64,000 nt of DNA from Tubulanus polymorphus (GCF_964204645.1 NC_134031.1:15931307-15995306); one strand, 5' to 3'; counted from the first letter of the stretch, positions 12,939-26,500 are shown. Program-made: numbers and translations. The notes: generated from the sequence alone by a model not told the origin.

Positions 12939-12993
12939 ACATATCACTAATAATCACTTTATCAAATTGAATATAGAAACGATATCGAAGTAT

Positions 12994-14573
12994 CTATTTT
13001 TTCGATTTCGGTTTTAAATGCAAAGCAGCAGCGACGACTTGTATCGCCATCACCGGATCTTCCATCTCTTTGATACTGTTTCGTTTGATCACCCATTCCG
13101 GATGAAACACCGGCTTCTTGTGCAGTTTCGTCGCCAATAAGTCGACGTTCGAATTCTTCTGTTTCTGGTATTTCTCGCGCAGTTGATTCTTGCGTTCGGT
13201 GATGTTTTGAATGCTGACGATTTTGTCCATGTTCGCTTTATCCGCGGCCATATGCTAGAATAAAAATACACACGAAAATATCAAAAAGGAGATTTAATCG
13301 CATAAAATTCTAATATTGAACTTTTTTCAAGGCGGCCTGAGCGGCAGATGCTTTATCTGACTTGCTTTTGCCCTGACTAATCCCTTCACTGACATGAACG
13401 TTGTTTTCCCAGAATTGATCTGCTAAGAATCCAATCAGACACGAGACTTAGACGGAAAATGTTTAACTTTACACGCGATTCGCAATCTGAAATAATTTCC
13501 CTGACTTTTCCCATATCTTATACATTTTAGATTGTTCGAATTAATACATTTCTTGTTTTTAAATTCTTTTAATTTGTACATAGTGGGTTTTTATCTTATT
13601 TCCCAGATTCTTTAGCTTTTTGACAAAATTCTAACTTTCCCTGATTTCCAGGTAAGCGGCCACCCTGTTTTTTGTTCTTATCTATCTACAGTTGACACGG
13701 TTTAAAGTGCTTCTATATAACGAAGAGAACATACCTTTGCACGATCTTCATCTTGCGCCAGAATCGCTATCAGCGTACACGTCTTCGTGAACACGATACC
13801 TTTACCGAGATAATGCTGCAGTAACTCGACGAGAATGCTCAACGAATTGCTCGATTCGTAGACGTAACGCTGAGTCCGTTTACACTGAAAATATATCAAC
13901 AACAGATTAATCAAGATTTACATTCCTCGATATAAGGAGCTTTGAAGGAGCAAATTTCTAGGAAGTGTCCGCATCACTTTCATATCCCAGGCCAATTACA
14001 GTAGACTCCTCCTAAATTGGTAGTTCATCTTCGTAAACCGTTGACACAGTGGTTTTCTAAGCAATCATTATCCTTGACACTAATAAACTTGGCTTTTAAT
14101 TCGGTAACTGCCTAATTGGGTAAACACAATTCCTGGTTTCTGATAGTATTTAAAATAAAAACATTTCTTATAGCCCACTTCTCAAGATTGAAGCAAGCTT
14201 TAAACGAGTTTTGTAAGAGCGTTTGGCTCAAATTAAAGGAATTTCAAGCACCTTTAAAAGCATTTCAGGAGTTTTTAAAAGGAATCAGAGTCGTAGGCAC
14301 CCTGTAAATGATTACAGCCCTGAACAAACGTCCAAAATTATCAGTTAAGTTTGACTCTTTTAAGAGTTTTAAGATCCTGCTAATTTTGCTGTGAACATCA
14401 TTTTTCACGCGTACATACCTTGGCTAGATTAATAAGAATGCTGATGATATATTTGATGATTTCCATGTGTGGTACGCTACGATTGCAGTTGTGTATGAGC
14501 GTGAATAACACGTGTACAGCGTTTCCACCGACCATTCGTTCACAACACGTCCACGAATAACGACTAGCTATTT
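12994..14573 (-). other. ASPM: ASPM C-terminal helical-repeat exons
   Basis: Three exons (14419-14573, 13735-13884, 12994-13254) follow the last IQ motif. They encode [20 protein letters not shown], a segment with [15 protein letters not shown], and a tail with [13 protein letters not shown] ending KPKSKK. These correspond to the vertebrate segments NRSIPCMEVIRYAVQVLL, IFTKTCCLLAIL and KPDWVLRR. The tail fixes the true stop at 12994-12996. Confidence 0.92.
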
Positions 14574-17500
14574 CTGTGAATAATAGAGAAACACTGATTA
14601 GAGGCAGCAGAAACACTGATTAATTAGAGGTAGGAGAAACACTGATTAATTAGAGGTAGGAGAAACACTGATTAATTAGAGGTAGAAGAAACACTGATTA
14701 ATTAGAGGGAGCAGAAACACTGATTAATTAGAGGTAGAAGAAACACTGATTAATTAGAGGGAGCAGAAACACTGATTAATTAGAGGTAGAAGAAACACTG
14801 ATTAATTAGAGGGAGCAGAAACACTGATTAATTAGAGGTAGAAGAAACACTGATTAATTAGAAGTAGAAGAAACACTGATTAATAAGAGGTAGAAGAAAC
14901 ACTGATTAATTAGAGGTAGAAGAAACACTGATTAATTAGAGATAGAAGAAACAATGATTAATTAGAGGTAGAAGAAACAATGATTAATAAGAGATAGAAG
15001 AAACACTGATTAATAATAGGTAGAAGAAACTAATTAATAAGAGATAGAAGAAACACAAATTAATAAGAGATAGAAGAAACACTGATTAATAATAGGTAGA
15101 AGAAACTAATTAATAAGAGATAGAAGAAACACTAATTAATAAGAGATAGAAGAAACACTGATTAATAATAGGTAGAAGAAACTAATTAATAAGAGATAGA
15201 AGAAACACTAATTAATAAGAGGTAGAAGAAACACTGATTAATTAGAGGGAGCAGAAACACTGATTAATTAGAGGTAGAAGAAACACTGATTAATTAGAGG
15301 GAGCAGAAACACTGATTAATTAGAGGTAGAAGAAACACTGATTAATTAGAAGTAGAAGAAACACTGATTAATTAGAGGTAGAAGAAACACTGATTAATTA
15401 GAGGGAGCAGAAACACTGATTAATTAGAGGTAGAAGAAACACTGATTAATTAGAAGTAGAAGAAACACTGATTAATAAGAGGTAGAAGAAACACTGATTA
15501 ATTAGAGGGAGCAGAAACACTGATTAATTAGAGGTAGAAGAAACACTGATTAATTAGAGGGAGCAGAAACACTGATTAATTAGAGGTAGAAGAAACACTG
15601 ATTAATTAGAAGTAGAAGAAACACTGATTAATTAGAGGTAGCAGAAACACTGATTAATTAGAAGTAGAAGAAACACTGATTAATTAGAGGTAGAAGAAAC
15701 ACTGATTAATTAGAAGTAGAAGAAACACTGATTAATTAGAGGTAGCAGAAACACAGATTAATTAGAGGGAGCAGAAACACTGATTAATAAGAGGTAGAAG
15801 AAACACTGATTAATAAGAGATAGAAGAAACACTAATTAATAAGAGATAGAAGAAACACTGATTAATAATAGGTAGAAGAAACTAATTAATAAGAGATAGA
15901 AGAAACACTAAATTATAAGAGATAGAAGAAACACTGATTAATAATAGGTAGAAGAAACTAATTAATAAGAGATAGAAGAAACACTAATTAATAAGAGGTA
16001 GAAGAAACACTGATTAATTAGAGGTAGCAGAAACACTGATTAATTAGAGGTAGAAGAAACAATGATTAATAATAGGTAGAAGAAACTAATTAATAAGAGA
16101 TAGAAGAAACACTGATTAGAGGCAGCAGAAACAGATTAGAACTAGAAGCATTGATTAGAAGCAGAAACACTAATTAGAGATTGAAACACTAATTGAAAGG
16201 CAGAGGAAACACTAATTATTGGTTGAAAGCCCTGAATCTAATATTTGTAATGATTCCAATCTAATAATTGTAATGAGAGAGAGAGAGAGTAGCGTCAACA
16301 ACTAACCGAGATTCATTACAGCTTCGAGAATCAACGAAAGCTGTCGACATTTCAACAAACAATCCAGACCGTATGTCGTACGGTTGCAAAGACGTTTCGA
16401 ATCGGTGACGTTGCGATTCGCGTCCGATATTCGTTTACGCGCGTTGATGATCTTCTTGTTTTTGACGTTACGACGTATCGAGTGACCGCGCCAAAAAGCC
16501 TGTAATATTGAAAGAAATTTGGTGTCAAAATTCAACGATGCTTTAAAAACGGAAAACGAATCCCGAATTCGATGAAATATCCTGACCCATTTTAACAGTT
16601 GTGAGTTAAGATTTGAAAATAAACTAATTTTAACTCTAACTCGTGACTGTGGAACTGGATCCTTAACAATACCTGTATGATCCTTGATGCTTTATCTCGT
16701 ATTTTAACGGCCTGATGTCTCTGAATCCATTCTCTTACATGTCTCTGTATTATCACAGCCGCCGATCTCTTTGTCCGGTATCGTTTTTGCGTTAGCTTAG
16801 CGCGTGTCCATCTCTATAAAATACAAAACGTTTAACTAGGGTTATTTGTGGTTACTTTCAACTAACAGAAGTTTATCTAATTAATTGAAGAGTTAGTAAT
16901 ACATATATATAGTGGTGAACTGAAATATCAGTGTGATAGATTGTCGTAGTTAAATCTTCATATTTTTGCCCGTTCATATAAACTTCATACACTGTAACTA
17001 GCCTAAATTGATTTCAATACCTGTATAATTCGAGCTGCATCGTCTTGTATTTTAATGGCTTCACGTTTTTTAATCCATTCTCTTACGAATCTCTGTATTA
17101 TCACAGCTGCCACTTTCCTTTTCTCATTTCTTCTTTGAATCTACACGTAGAATACAATTGAGAAAGCGTTTCAATTTTGAGGCCAAAGATTGGAGCATGT
17201 GTGTTGGTTTTCAACCAGAATTGGCTCAAGATATTCAGGAAAAGCATATTAATCTGTAAACCTGATAGAAGCGGCTGGTACAGTTTGTTATCCGGAATTG
17301 ATATAATTCCTAAACGGGAACATGTTCAATCAAAACCCAGCTAAGAAATGATTAAGTTTGAGTAAGACTTACTTCGAGGATTCTTTCCTGTCGAATGTTC
17401 GCGAAGCGTTCTCGCGCTATCGCACCTCTGACGATCGCTTGAATCCGCGTAATCGCGCGAATCGTTGACGCGTACGCCGATCTCGCTCGGCGCATACGGA

Positions 17501-20500
17501 ACCACGACTGTATACGAACAGCCGCGCGTATCATACGCGTTTCGCGATGGCTGCGCCAACGTTTCTGAATCGCGATCGCCGCCACGCGCATCTTCTTCAG
17601 GTCGTAGCGTTTTCTCGCGAGTGTACCTCGCACGTGGGACTGCACGGTGATCAACGCTCCTAACATAACTAGATATTCGTATCGTACGCGCCGTGCCAAC
17701 ACGCACGCGCGCCAACGTCGCTGTATCTCAATAACGGCGCGTCGTGTCCGGGTAAACCGCAGCTTAATGACGCGCATACGCCAATAAGATTGGATCGTCA
17801 AGGCGGCCGATATTCTCCGCGCTTGAACTCGACGGACGAGGTATCCTCTATACGCCGACTGAATGCGCACAGCAGCGTGCGTCATCGCCGTAAGCCTAAC
17901 CACCGCGTTCCTCGTCTCAACTCGCGACCGGTAACGTCTCTGAATAATCAAAACCACCGCGCGTAATGCCTCGAACTGACCTCTCTGACAACGAACTTCT
18001 CGTCGAGCGCGGAATCGCCGTTGAATGACGATCGCAGCATTTTTCAAACGCAGGAATCGACAGCGAATGAACCGACCGCGAACGCACGCTTGTATTGTAA
18101 CGGTCGCCGAACGCCGCTCGAGAAATCTACGGCGACACGACCAACGCCTGAACGCCGATTGAATCGCGATACACGATCGGATCACACGTGCCAACTCTTC
18201 GCGTTCGCCGCGAGCTACGCGATATCTCCGGTAGAATTTCTGAATCGTGACCGCGGCCCGGCGAATTCGCTCGAATCGACGCGCGCAGCAAATCTGACGC
18301 CGACTACTCTGAATTACGATCGCCGCGCGACGCAATCGTAAATAACATTCACGCGCGGCGAACATGCGATAAAACGCTTGAATACAAACGATGGAATCAC
18401 GCCGTTTAAGATAATCAGCGCGGATCGACCGAGCTGCCTTCGTAGCTCGATAAAAGCGTTGAATCGTGATTGCGGCTTGTTTCTGACGGACGAACCGACG
18501 CCTCAGTAAGAAAGCGCGAACGCACGATTGGACGCACATGGCGGCCAATTGCTGCCGGCGGTATCTCAAACGCGCGAGCCACCCGCGTACGACCGCCTGT
18601 ATCGCGATGCACGCCCCCTTACGGACGAGAAACTCGACGCGTCTGGAATACCCTCGATACGTTTTCTGAATCGTAATCGCCGCCCATTTCCGTCGTGCGA
18701 ATTCCCGACGCGCTGAAAACATCCGCCAAGCGGACTGAATCGCGATTGCGTTCAATTTCTTCTGTTCGTAATTCCGGCGCTGCGAATATCGACGCCATGC
18801 CGACTGGATGATAACAGCCGCGCCGTCCTGACGCCGCCGATCGGCCTCGTCTAATCTACGCCTGATCATCCGACGATACGATCTCTGAATCGTAATAACC
18901 GCCATCGTCAATCGTAGCAATTCGCACCGAACTTTTCGCCCTCGCCAGATCGCCTGCGCACGGATGACTGCGTTTTTCAGCTTGGCGTATCGCTGACGCG
19001 TCGCGCGACCGCGGACGATCGCTTGGATACGAACGACCGCGTCTCTCCTCCTCGCAAACGCATGTCTCGCATCTTTCCGGGCGCGATAATTCGAGTAAGC
19101 GCGTTCGATAACCAGTGCTGCCCGTTTCATCGCAATGAATTGTTTACGTAGCTTGTAAGCGCGGAATGAACGCTGGATTAAAACGGCCGATTGTCTCCAC
19201 AATGCGAACTGACGTTGTGCTAGTCTCATCCTGACTAACGTCTGCACGACGACCGCCGCTGATTTGACTCGTACGAACTCACGTCTGGTCGACTGCGCCA
19301 GTTTGAAATGGCGATACCGACTCTGAATAATCCGCGTAGCTCGTAGAAGCCGCCGGTATTCGTTTCGCCGGGCGTACGTTCTATAAAACGACTGTAGAAC
19401 GACAGCCGCACGTTTCTGTTCGAGGAATCGCAGTCTGCAACGAGTCATTCGGAAATAAGACTGAATCGTCGTAGCAGCGCGTTCGCGTCGTTCTTGTTTC
19501 TTCCGTAAGAACGAACGGAACACCTGCTGAATTATACACGCCGATTCCTTACGCCGCAAGTACATCTCCCTGACGGCGCTTCCTAGCTTGTAACTTCTGT
19601 AAAACTTCTGAATCGTCGAAGCAGCTTCGGATCTCTGTATTCTAAGACGGTACGCTATATACGCCGTTTCGACGGTCAGGACCGCTCGCTTCGTCGTTAC
19701 GAACCGCCTTCTATCGTTGACCATTCGAACGTAGCTCTGTATGGAAACGGCCGCCGATTTCATTCTCGCGAATTCTTCTCGCGTGCGCTTTGCGAGTCGA
19801 CCGCGCCGATAGACGCTCTGCGCGATCGATGCCGCGCATCGCAATGACAAGAATCTCCGGCGATGAACGTATGCGCGGAAACTTGTCTGAATCGCGACGG
19901 CCGCTCTAACCATGCGCGAATAACGCCGACGATACAGCATCGCGCGTAGATTCTTCTGAACCACTACCGCAGCCGATCTGACGCGTCTGAATTCGTCGCG
20001 CTGTCGAGACATCGTTCGATACACGCGGAAACGACTCTGAATCAGACGACAAGCTCGCGTCACTCGTCGATAGCGCTCGCGTTCTCGGTAACCGCGCCAC
20101 GACGCTTGGATGCGTATTACCGATGCTCGTAGGCGCTGGTATTCTCGGCGCTGGCGACTCGTGCGATACGCCGTCTGAATCACCGTACTCGCAATACGTA
20201 GCTGCAGGAATCTCATACGACAAAGTTTCGTCAGCACATGGCCGCGATAACGCTCTCGGATAATACCGGTGGCGACCGTCATCCTCGCGACTTCAAGACG
20301 CACTAGTTCACCCCTCCACCACGACTGAATCGCGACAGCCGCCCGGATACGAATTCGATTCTTGTAACCGAGATACGACCGGAACGCCCTCTGGATGTAG
20401 ACGGCGGCGCCGCGTCGCTGTAAATACGAGTAACGATCGCGTAACGTCGCTAATCGACCGCGATAAAACGTCTGCACAAATCGAGCGGACGATTTCAGTC

Positions 20501-23500
20501 GTTGATATCGACGACGACAGACGCACATTCTCCACGCGGATTGAATCGTCAATGCAGCTTCCGATTCGCGATGATTCCGTTTCGCAAGCAAGTAACGCCT
20601 GATATTCCTCTGAATGACGACTGCCACGGTTCTCTTCCCTACGAATTCCGATCGCGCGTTTAACATCAGTTTTGTAGCGCGGAATTTGCGTTGAATCGTT
20701 CGAACTGCTCGTAGGATTCCGACGTATCGAGATCGACATCGATACGTTCTGAACGCCGATTGAATGATCGTAGCGGCGCGGTGTTCTCTGGCGACGCGTC
20801 TCTGCGAGAGGAACCTACGAACGTACGCCTGAAGGAAAAATATCAATAAATTGATAACTAAGACTTAGATTTTCGATGTGAATCGTAGAGTTCAGGTAAC
20901 TGTCAATCCAAGCGATCACAAAATAAATCTAATTTTCTAATGAGCATGAACAGTTCATTTAACCTCTTCGCTACCATGCGTGACGTATATTTACGTCGCA
21001 AATAACGACCTTCTCTCACCATGCGCGACGTATATTTACGTCGCAAATATATTCATTTACTTCAATTGCTGGTGTGGTGAGTCACTGCGCCGCTTGTGTA
21101 TAGATGTACTAAATAATCGTCTGCTTCAATTTAGTTACACTATTGACTCATATATGGCGAATCAGTGCCTCAAATACTGAACTGAATCGAAAATAAATAT
21201 GAATATGGGAAAATGCTCTGGTGGGGGGCGTTACATTACCTATGGTAGCGAAGAGGTTAACATGAACAACTTCGGGATATTCGCTCTTCACGGTAAATTC
21301 TGATTTTTAAAAACATTTTCAATAATCAATAATCCTTTACCTGTAAAATGACCACAGCTCTGGTTTTCTTCTCTTTGATCAATCGTTTACGTCTGGTCAG
21401 AAACAGACGGACGTGTTTCTGAATGACTCGAACAGCGGTTAGTTTAACCTTGAAAATAATAGAAAACACAAATAACAGGTGCAACAAGACAAAAACAACT
21501 GCGCTAGTTCTGAATAAAGGTCAAGGGATAGGGTAAGGTTGAGTGCATTATGTAGTTAAAATTCGGAGGGATTCAACGATCCTCGATGGTCTAGAGGGAA
21601 GACGCTTTGCTAACAATATGCTGACCTGGCTTCGAATATTGTTCTACGAATATCTAAATATGGCATAAAAATCTAGCTTAGAGCGAGCGGTGTGGACGAG
21701 TGGTTAGAGCGTTCGACTGCGGGAAGCCAGGTCGTGGGTTCGAAATCCCTTACATTGCCGTAGTATCCGCGGGCAAGACACTTATCCTCATTGTCACTCT
21801 ACACCCAGGAGTGAATAGTAACCTGGCCTGATTCACGGCTCCTGAGCACCTAGCAGTTGCTCGGATGTTACTTTTCCCAAAGGAGAGATGACTGATACAT
21901 GAATACAGGCTGGGAGTAATACCAATTTTAAAGTGCAATTGTACTAGACTCCATTTAGGATACCTGGGCTATATAGATGACTAATATTATACCCTACCCA
22001 GTAGTTTGTTAAAAGCGCTGTAAATAAAGCCTGTGTGTATAGATAAACTCATATTTTGGTACGCTTACATTTTTATGAGCTACGAGTTTCGTCAATCGGT
22101 ATTTTCTCCACGCGGCCTGTATGACGCGAGCCGCTCGACACTCCGAGCGAATATCCATCAGTCGCGCGCACAGAAACGACACGTACGTGATGACGACTTT
22201 CTCGTCGGGAATTGTGTTCGACATGTCGATCGATTTAACCATTAACGGTATACCGCCGAGTTCAGAAACCTGAAATATTCATCAAATCACTGAGAAATCT
22301 GAAAGATTAGAACTAACGAAAGCTATGAGATCACTGTAGACTCGACTCATGTTTTTCCCAGTTGGTGAGGAAGTGCTTGCATCACTTCTATGTCCCTCTA
22401 TGTACTATAGACTCTAATAAGATAAAAACCCACTATCTACAGATTAAAAGAATTTAAAAACAAGAATTTATTTATTCAATCTAAAATATATAGAAGACAC
22501 GACAGTTTCAATCTCACCCTGGAGATCATCATCAGGTGTCAGGTCACATGATCTCTAGGGTGAGATCGAAACGTCGTGTCTTCTATATATTTTAGATTGA
22601 ATGAATAAATTCTTGTTTTTAAATCCTTTTAATCTGTAGATAGTGGGTTTTTATCTAATCATCCGTTGACCACGTTTGAGTGTGGTTATCGTTCTACTAT
22701 AGACTCCTTAATCGGTAATGTCTATCTCGGAAAACCATTAATTTGGTGTTTAATTCTTTACACTACTCGGTAACCGCCTAATTGGGTAAAAAATACCCTG
22801 GTACCAACTATACCAATTTAGGTGTAGTCTATTTCTCAAAATTGAAGGAGTTTTTAACGAGTCTCAGGCATTTTGCTCAAATTAAAGCTGTTTCAAGCAC
22901 CTTTAAAAGCATTTTCTTTACGAACCCAGTAAAATTCTGGGCAATGATAATTTTTAGAGGACAAAATTCATAATTTCAGACCTTTTCATGGACGAGTTTG
23001 AAATTTATCTTTTCATTCGCCAACAGTTCGTGGTAGATTTTTGGTCGGCCGGTCGCTGAAAGACAATTTCGTGTATGAAACTTTACTTCAAATACGGACC
23101 TAAAAATCACTGTACGAGACTTCGAGAGTTCGGAAATAAAATATCTACCGGGACTGTAGGAGAGCCAGGAACTACCGTGGTCATCATCGCCACTGGCGTC
23201 GCTGTCGTCGTGTTTATCTCCCGATAACGTCTGAGTCGTTTCCATTTTGATATCGGTGAGCGGCAGTAACCCGGGGTGATAGTGATGGATGATACAACAC
23301 AAAGCTCGACCATCGGAAAATGAGACGGTGAAATTTTCCACCTATGATAAATACAGCACTCCTCAATTTGAGTAAATCTGAATAGACTGACAACTCATTA
23401 ATCGCTTCACAGAATATCGCCGATGATTTTTGGATGAGGTTTCATAAGATACCAATAATTTATTATTATACCTTCATTGCGTAGTAAGAACAGACCACCT

Positions 23501-26500
23501 GGCACCATTTCAACAGCAAACTTAAACACGGTGATTTGAAGTAGAGATCATCGGCATTACACGACTGTCGACTTCGCGGAAGACCTGAAGTAGATGATAC
23601 ATACAACTAACCATCGAGCTGGATATACGATTCAAATTGTTCCAAGATAATTTTGTCCGCTTTGAGTCTTTTACTATCTTTGGAATAAGTAACCTTACCA
23701 TTGACATTTTAGTCCATTCTTAGTTACTTTTAAATCTTAAGTGAAGACATAATTTTACTATTCTCAGATTCTTTATTCCTGATCTATTGTATTCATGATT
23801 TTTAAAATTTCTACACCTATCACTTCACTTCTTAATTTGTAAGCCAAAGAGTATATTCTAAATTATGGCAATTACTTTGATCAATAAAGAATTAGTTCTA
23901 GGCCTACCTAAAGCCGTATCTTCATCGTTATTGAAAGCTTCCAGCTCTCGTTGCAGGTTCAAGTTCTGCTTGAGGAAATGGATTTCGTCTTTCAGCTGCT
24001 CCTCGTCGACCAAAACATTGACCTTTAAATGTCACAGTAAAATAGACGTAAAATTATATAGAAATACATGAACGAAGACACAAATTTACCGGTATATGAA
24101 ATTCCAAAACTGGGGTCAGTTGCTCAAAAGTTGGTTTTAGATAACCGGTGGATAAATACCATATAGTAATAATGAAGTTTTAATTGTCACTATGTCAACT
24201 AGCCACTATGTTAACTCTAACCAACCTTTGAGCAACTGCAGCCCCTGGTCTATAAATAATGTACCTGGTAATTGAAGATCAGTTTCCACATCAAAGCGAG
24301 TGTTTTCTGTCGCTGTCCATCGACGATATCTTTCGGAGTTATTTTGCCTCCTTGCACGCATTCGACGTCCAATCCGATCGACACGAGCTTCTTCAGAGCG
24401 ACTTCTACGTTGTGTACTTTTTGAAGTCGACTGATTGCAGGAACTCGCAGACCGACGGAAAGCGACCAGTCTTGCGTTAACAGTTCAGTTATACGCCTAC
24501 AGAGAAATTCAGTACGCTACTAGAAGCACAGTGTTCTTGCAAATCACAGGGAATCCAAAATTCTCTGATACATTTCCCTGGTTGAATTATTATATGATAT
24601 CCTCAGCTTGTGGGAGATGTTTTTTATTAAGAGGTTCCTTGTGCCACTCATCATCATTAAAAGCAACAAGACACCAAAAATTCAGATTCTCTGACTTTTC
24701 ACTGATTTTCAAGAAAAGTCAGAATTCCCTGATCCGTAAGAGCCATGGAAAAATTTCAAATATTTCTGATATTTTTCATGCCATTCGCCAGAAATTGAAA
24801 ATTTTAAGTATTATCAAAATCTAGAAAAAACTAATTCTCATTTACTTCAGAAAGTAAAGACTTGTTACTTACGTCAAGCGAAGTCCATCGCGAAGATCAA
24901 CGGCCAAATTCGTCGAGCCGTAATCATATTCATCCAGCGCCGTCTGCACGTGATCAACTGCGTAACCTAGGTAACCGAGATGTTTCGTAATGTCGCCTTC
25001 GCCGCTCAAATAATCGCGCGCGAACTGAATCAGTAAATCTCTGCTACTCTGTAAACGAGCATTCATAGAATATATATATATTTCTTGTTAAAAGAAACTA
25101 AATGTAATGAGCAAACCCACAGTTGATGATATAACAGTTATTCTGAGAGTTTCTCTATTTAGGTAAAAAACTTTGAAACTCAACTGTTGATTCTGCTCAT
25201 TTACTCTGAAATTCCCTGCTATCATAATTATCATAAGATATCTTCAGATCTTTACAAGAGGTACCTTGTACCACTCGTCACCAGCAAGAACGACAAGATA
25301 CCAAAAATTATAAATTCCCAGATTTTCCCACAGCAGGGAAAAATATATCCGGAATTCCCTGATCTGTAAGAACCCGGCTTACCTTGATCGGTGAATCTTT
25401 ACAGAAAAGGCAAGGATCATGCGTGATCAGCCGCGCCGACTTTGCCTTATCCAAAAACAAAACCAACATCAGGTACTTCTTAAGCGTGAATTTTGCCAAC
25501 GCATCATCATAACCTTAAATCAATAAATAGATCGTTAATGAACATTTCATCCCACTCGGGGTAGATATTCTATTTTAGTTTTGCAGGTACGTACCTGGTT
25601 TGAATAAGTGCGGAACTGTTGGGTGCGCGTATTCCTGAGCTATATCCGGATTACTGAGCAATCGCGTCAGAATGTACCGCGATAAACCGACCACGTCACT
25701 GGACGATGACAGAAGCAGCAGTTCACCATAAATCGTCTGCAAATATCGGTAAAACAATAAATTCATACAGGATATACAGTAGAAATAACGGATGTCATGG
25801 TTTCTATATTACTGACCTCCATTCCGATACGTAGCCACAGTGGATTGTACGATAGAATCAGATCTAGAATTTTCTGTTTAATGCCTACAAAATAATATGA
25901 AAATTCACAAATCCGCAAAAACCGGACATCTGCAAAATAAACTAACCTGCCAAGAGCCCTAAGTTCAACCCACTCATACTAGCAGACCCAGTTCCACAGT
26001 CAATTTTACTAGTTAGCTACCTGGCTGGGGCCAGTTGCTTAAAAGTTAGAGTAAACCAGCAGATATTTTGCATAGTGACAATTAAAAGTTTATTGTTACT
26101 ACAGCTGTTATTTATCCGCCGGTTAACTTTAACCAACTTTTGAGCAACTGAGCCCTTGTAATTGAACCGTACAACTGGGTGCGGAATTCTAATTTGTGGA
26201 GGATTGTTGATAGTCATTCCCCGCGTTAATCTAGTCTCAGTCGGTCATAGAGCCTTCGCGTACTCTGCCCCAGCACTCAGGAATACTTTACCTAGTCCGA
26301 TTAAATCTATTCCTTCAAACGATGTTTTTAAATAGAAGCTCAAAACCGATTTGTTCATCAAAGCTTTTAACTCGTTTTAGTTTTCACTGTCTCTATGTTC
26401 TACGTAAAGCCAGTGAGCATATTCTAGGCTGAATGAATTGCCATTATCAATTATTATCGATAATTAACTCAAACCTACCGACATCAGCGTGTAATTTCCG

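Larger units (their letters stand above)
10554..12993. other. Intergenic region between ABCA2 start and ASPM stop
   Basis: Should hold the ABCA2 promoter, its non-coding first exon and the 3' end of ASPM, all on the minus strand. I could not place a TSS or an unambiguous AATAAA for ASPM. Two MITEs (12026 and 12472) lie here. The small open frames overlapping the second element are not genes. Confidence 0.6.
22069..25048 (-). other. ASPM: ASPM calponin-homology (CH) region exons
   Basis: Exons 24873-25048 to 22069-22269. Landmarks in order: [76 protein letters not shown] and [20 protein letters not shown]. These match the actin/microtubule-binding CH module of ASPM. The [13 protein letters not shown]-type block closes the second CH domain, and [11 protein letters not shown] in the same exon is the first IQ motif. 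Confidence 0.93.

Noticed and set aside
12399-12947. Three overlapping minus-strand open frames of 66-82 codons
   Set aside because: They lie inside the inverted-repeat element 12472-12938, show no recognisable domain and overlap one another in different frames.
13320-13460. Stretch with caggccgcc/agcaagtcagataaagc-like sequence downstream of the last ASPM acceptor
   Set aside because: Looks locally codon-like but is interrupted by stops in the ASPM frame and has no matching splice sites; probably a repeat fragment.
14585-16222. Regular repeat that could be taken for a CRISPR array
   Set aside because: Units are contiguous with no unique spacers, and the locus is an intron of an animal gene.
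17465-20739. Several long open reading frames on both strands overlapping the ASPM IQ exon
   Set aside because: They are shadows of the long Arg-rich coding exon, where stop codons are rare in other frames; none resembles a known protein.
21682-21765. Possible functional tRNA gene
   Set aside because: B box has an extra base, the acceptor arms do not pair convincingly and a SINE body follows.
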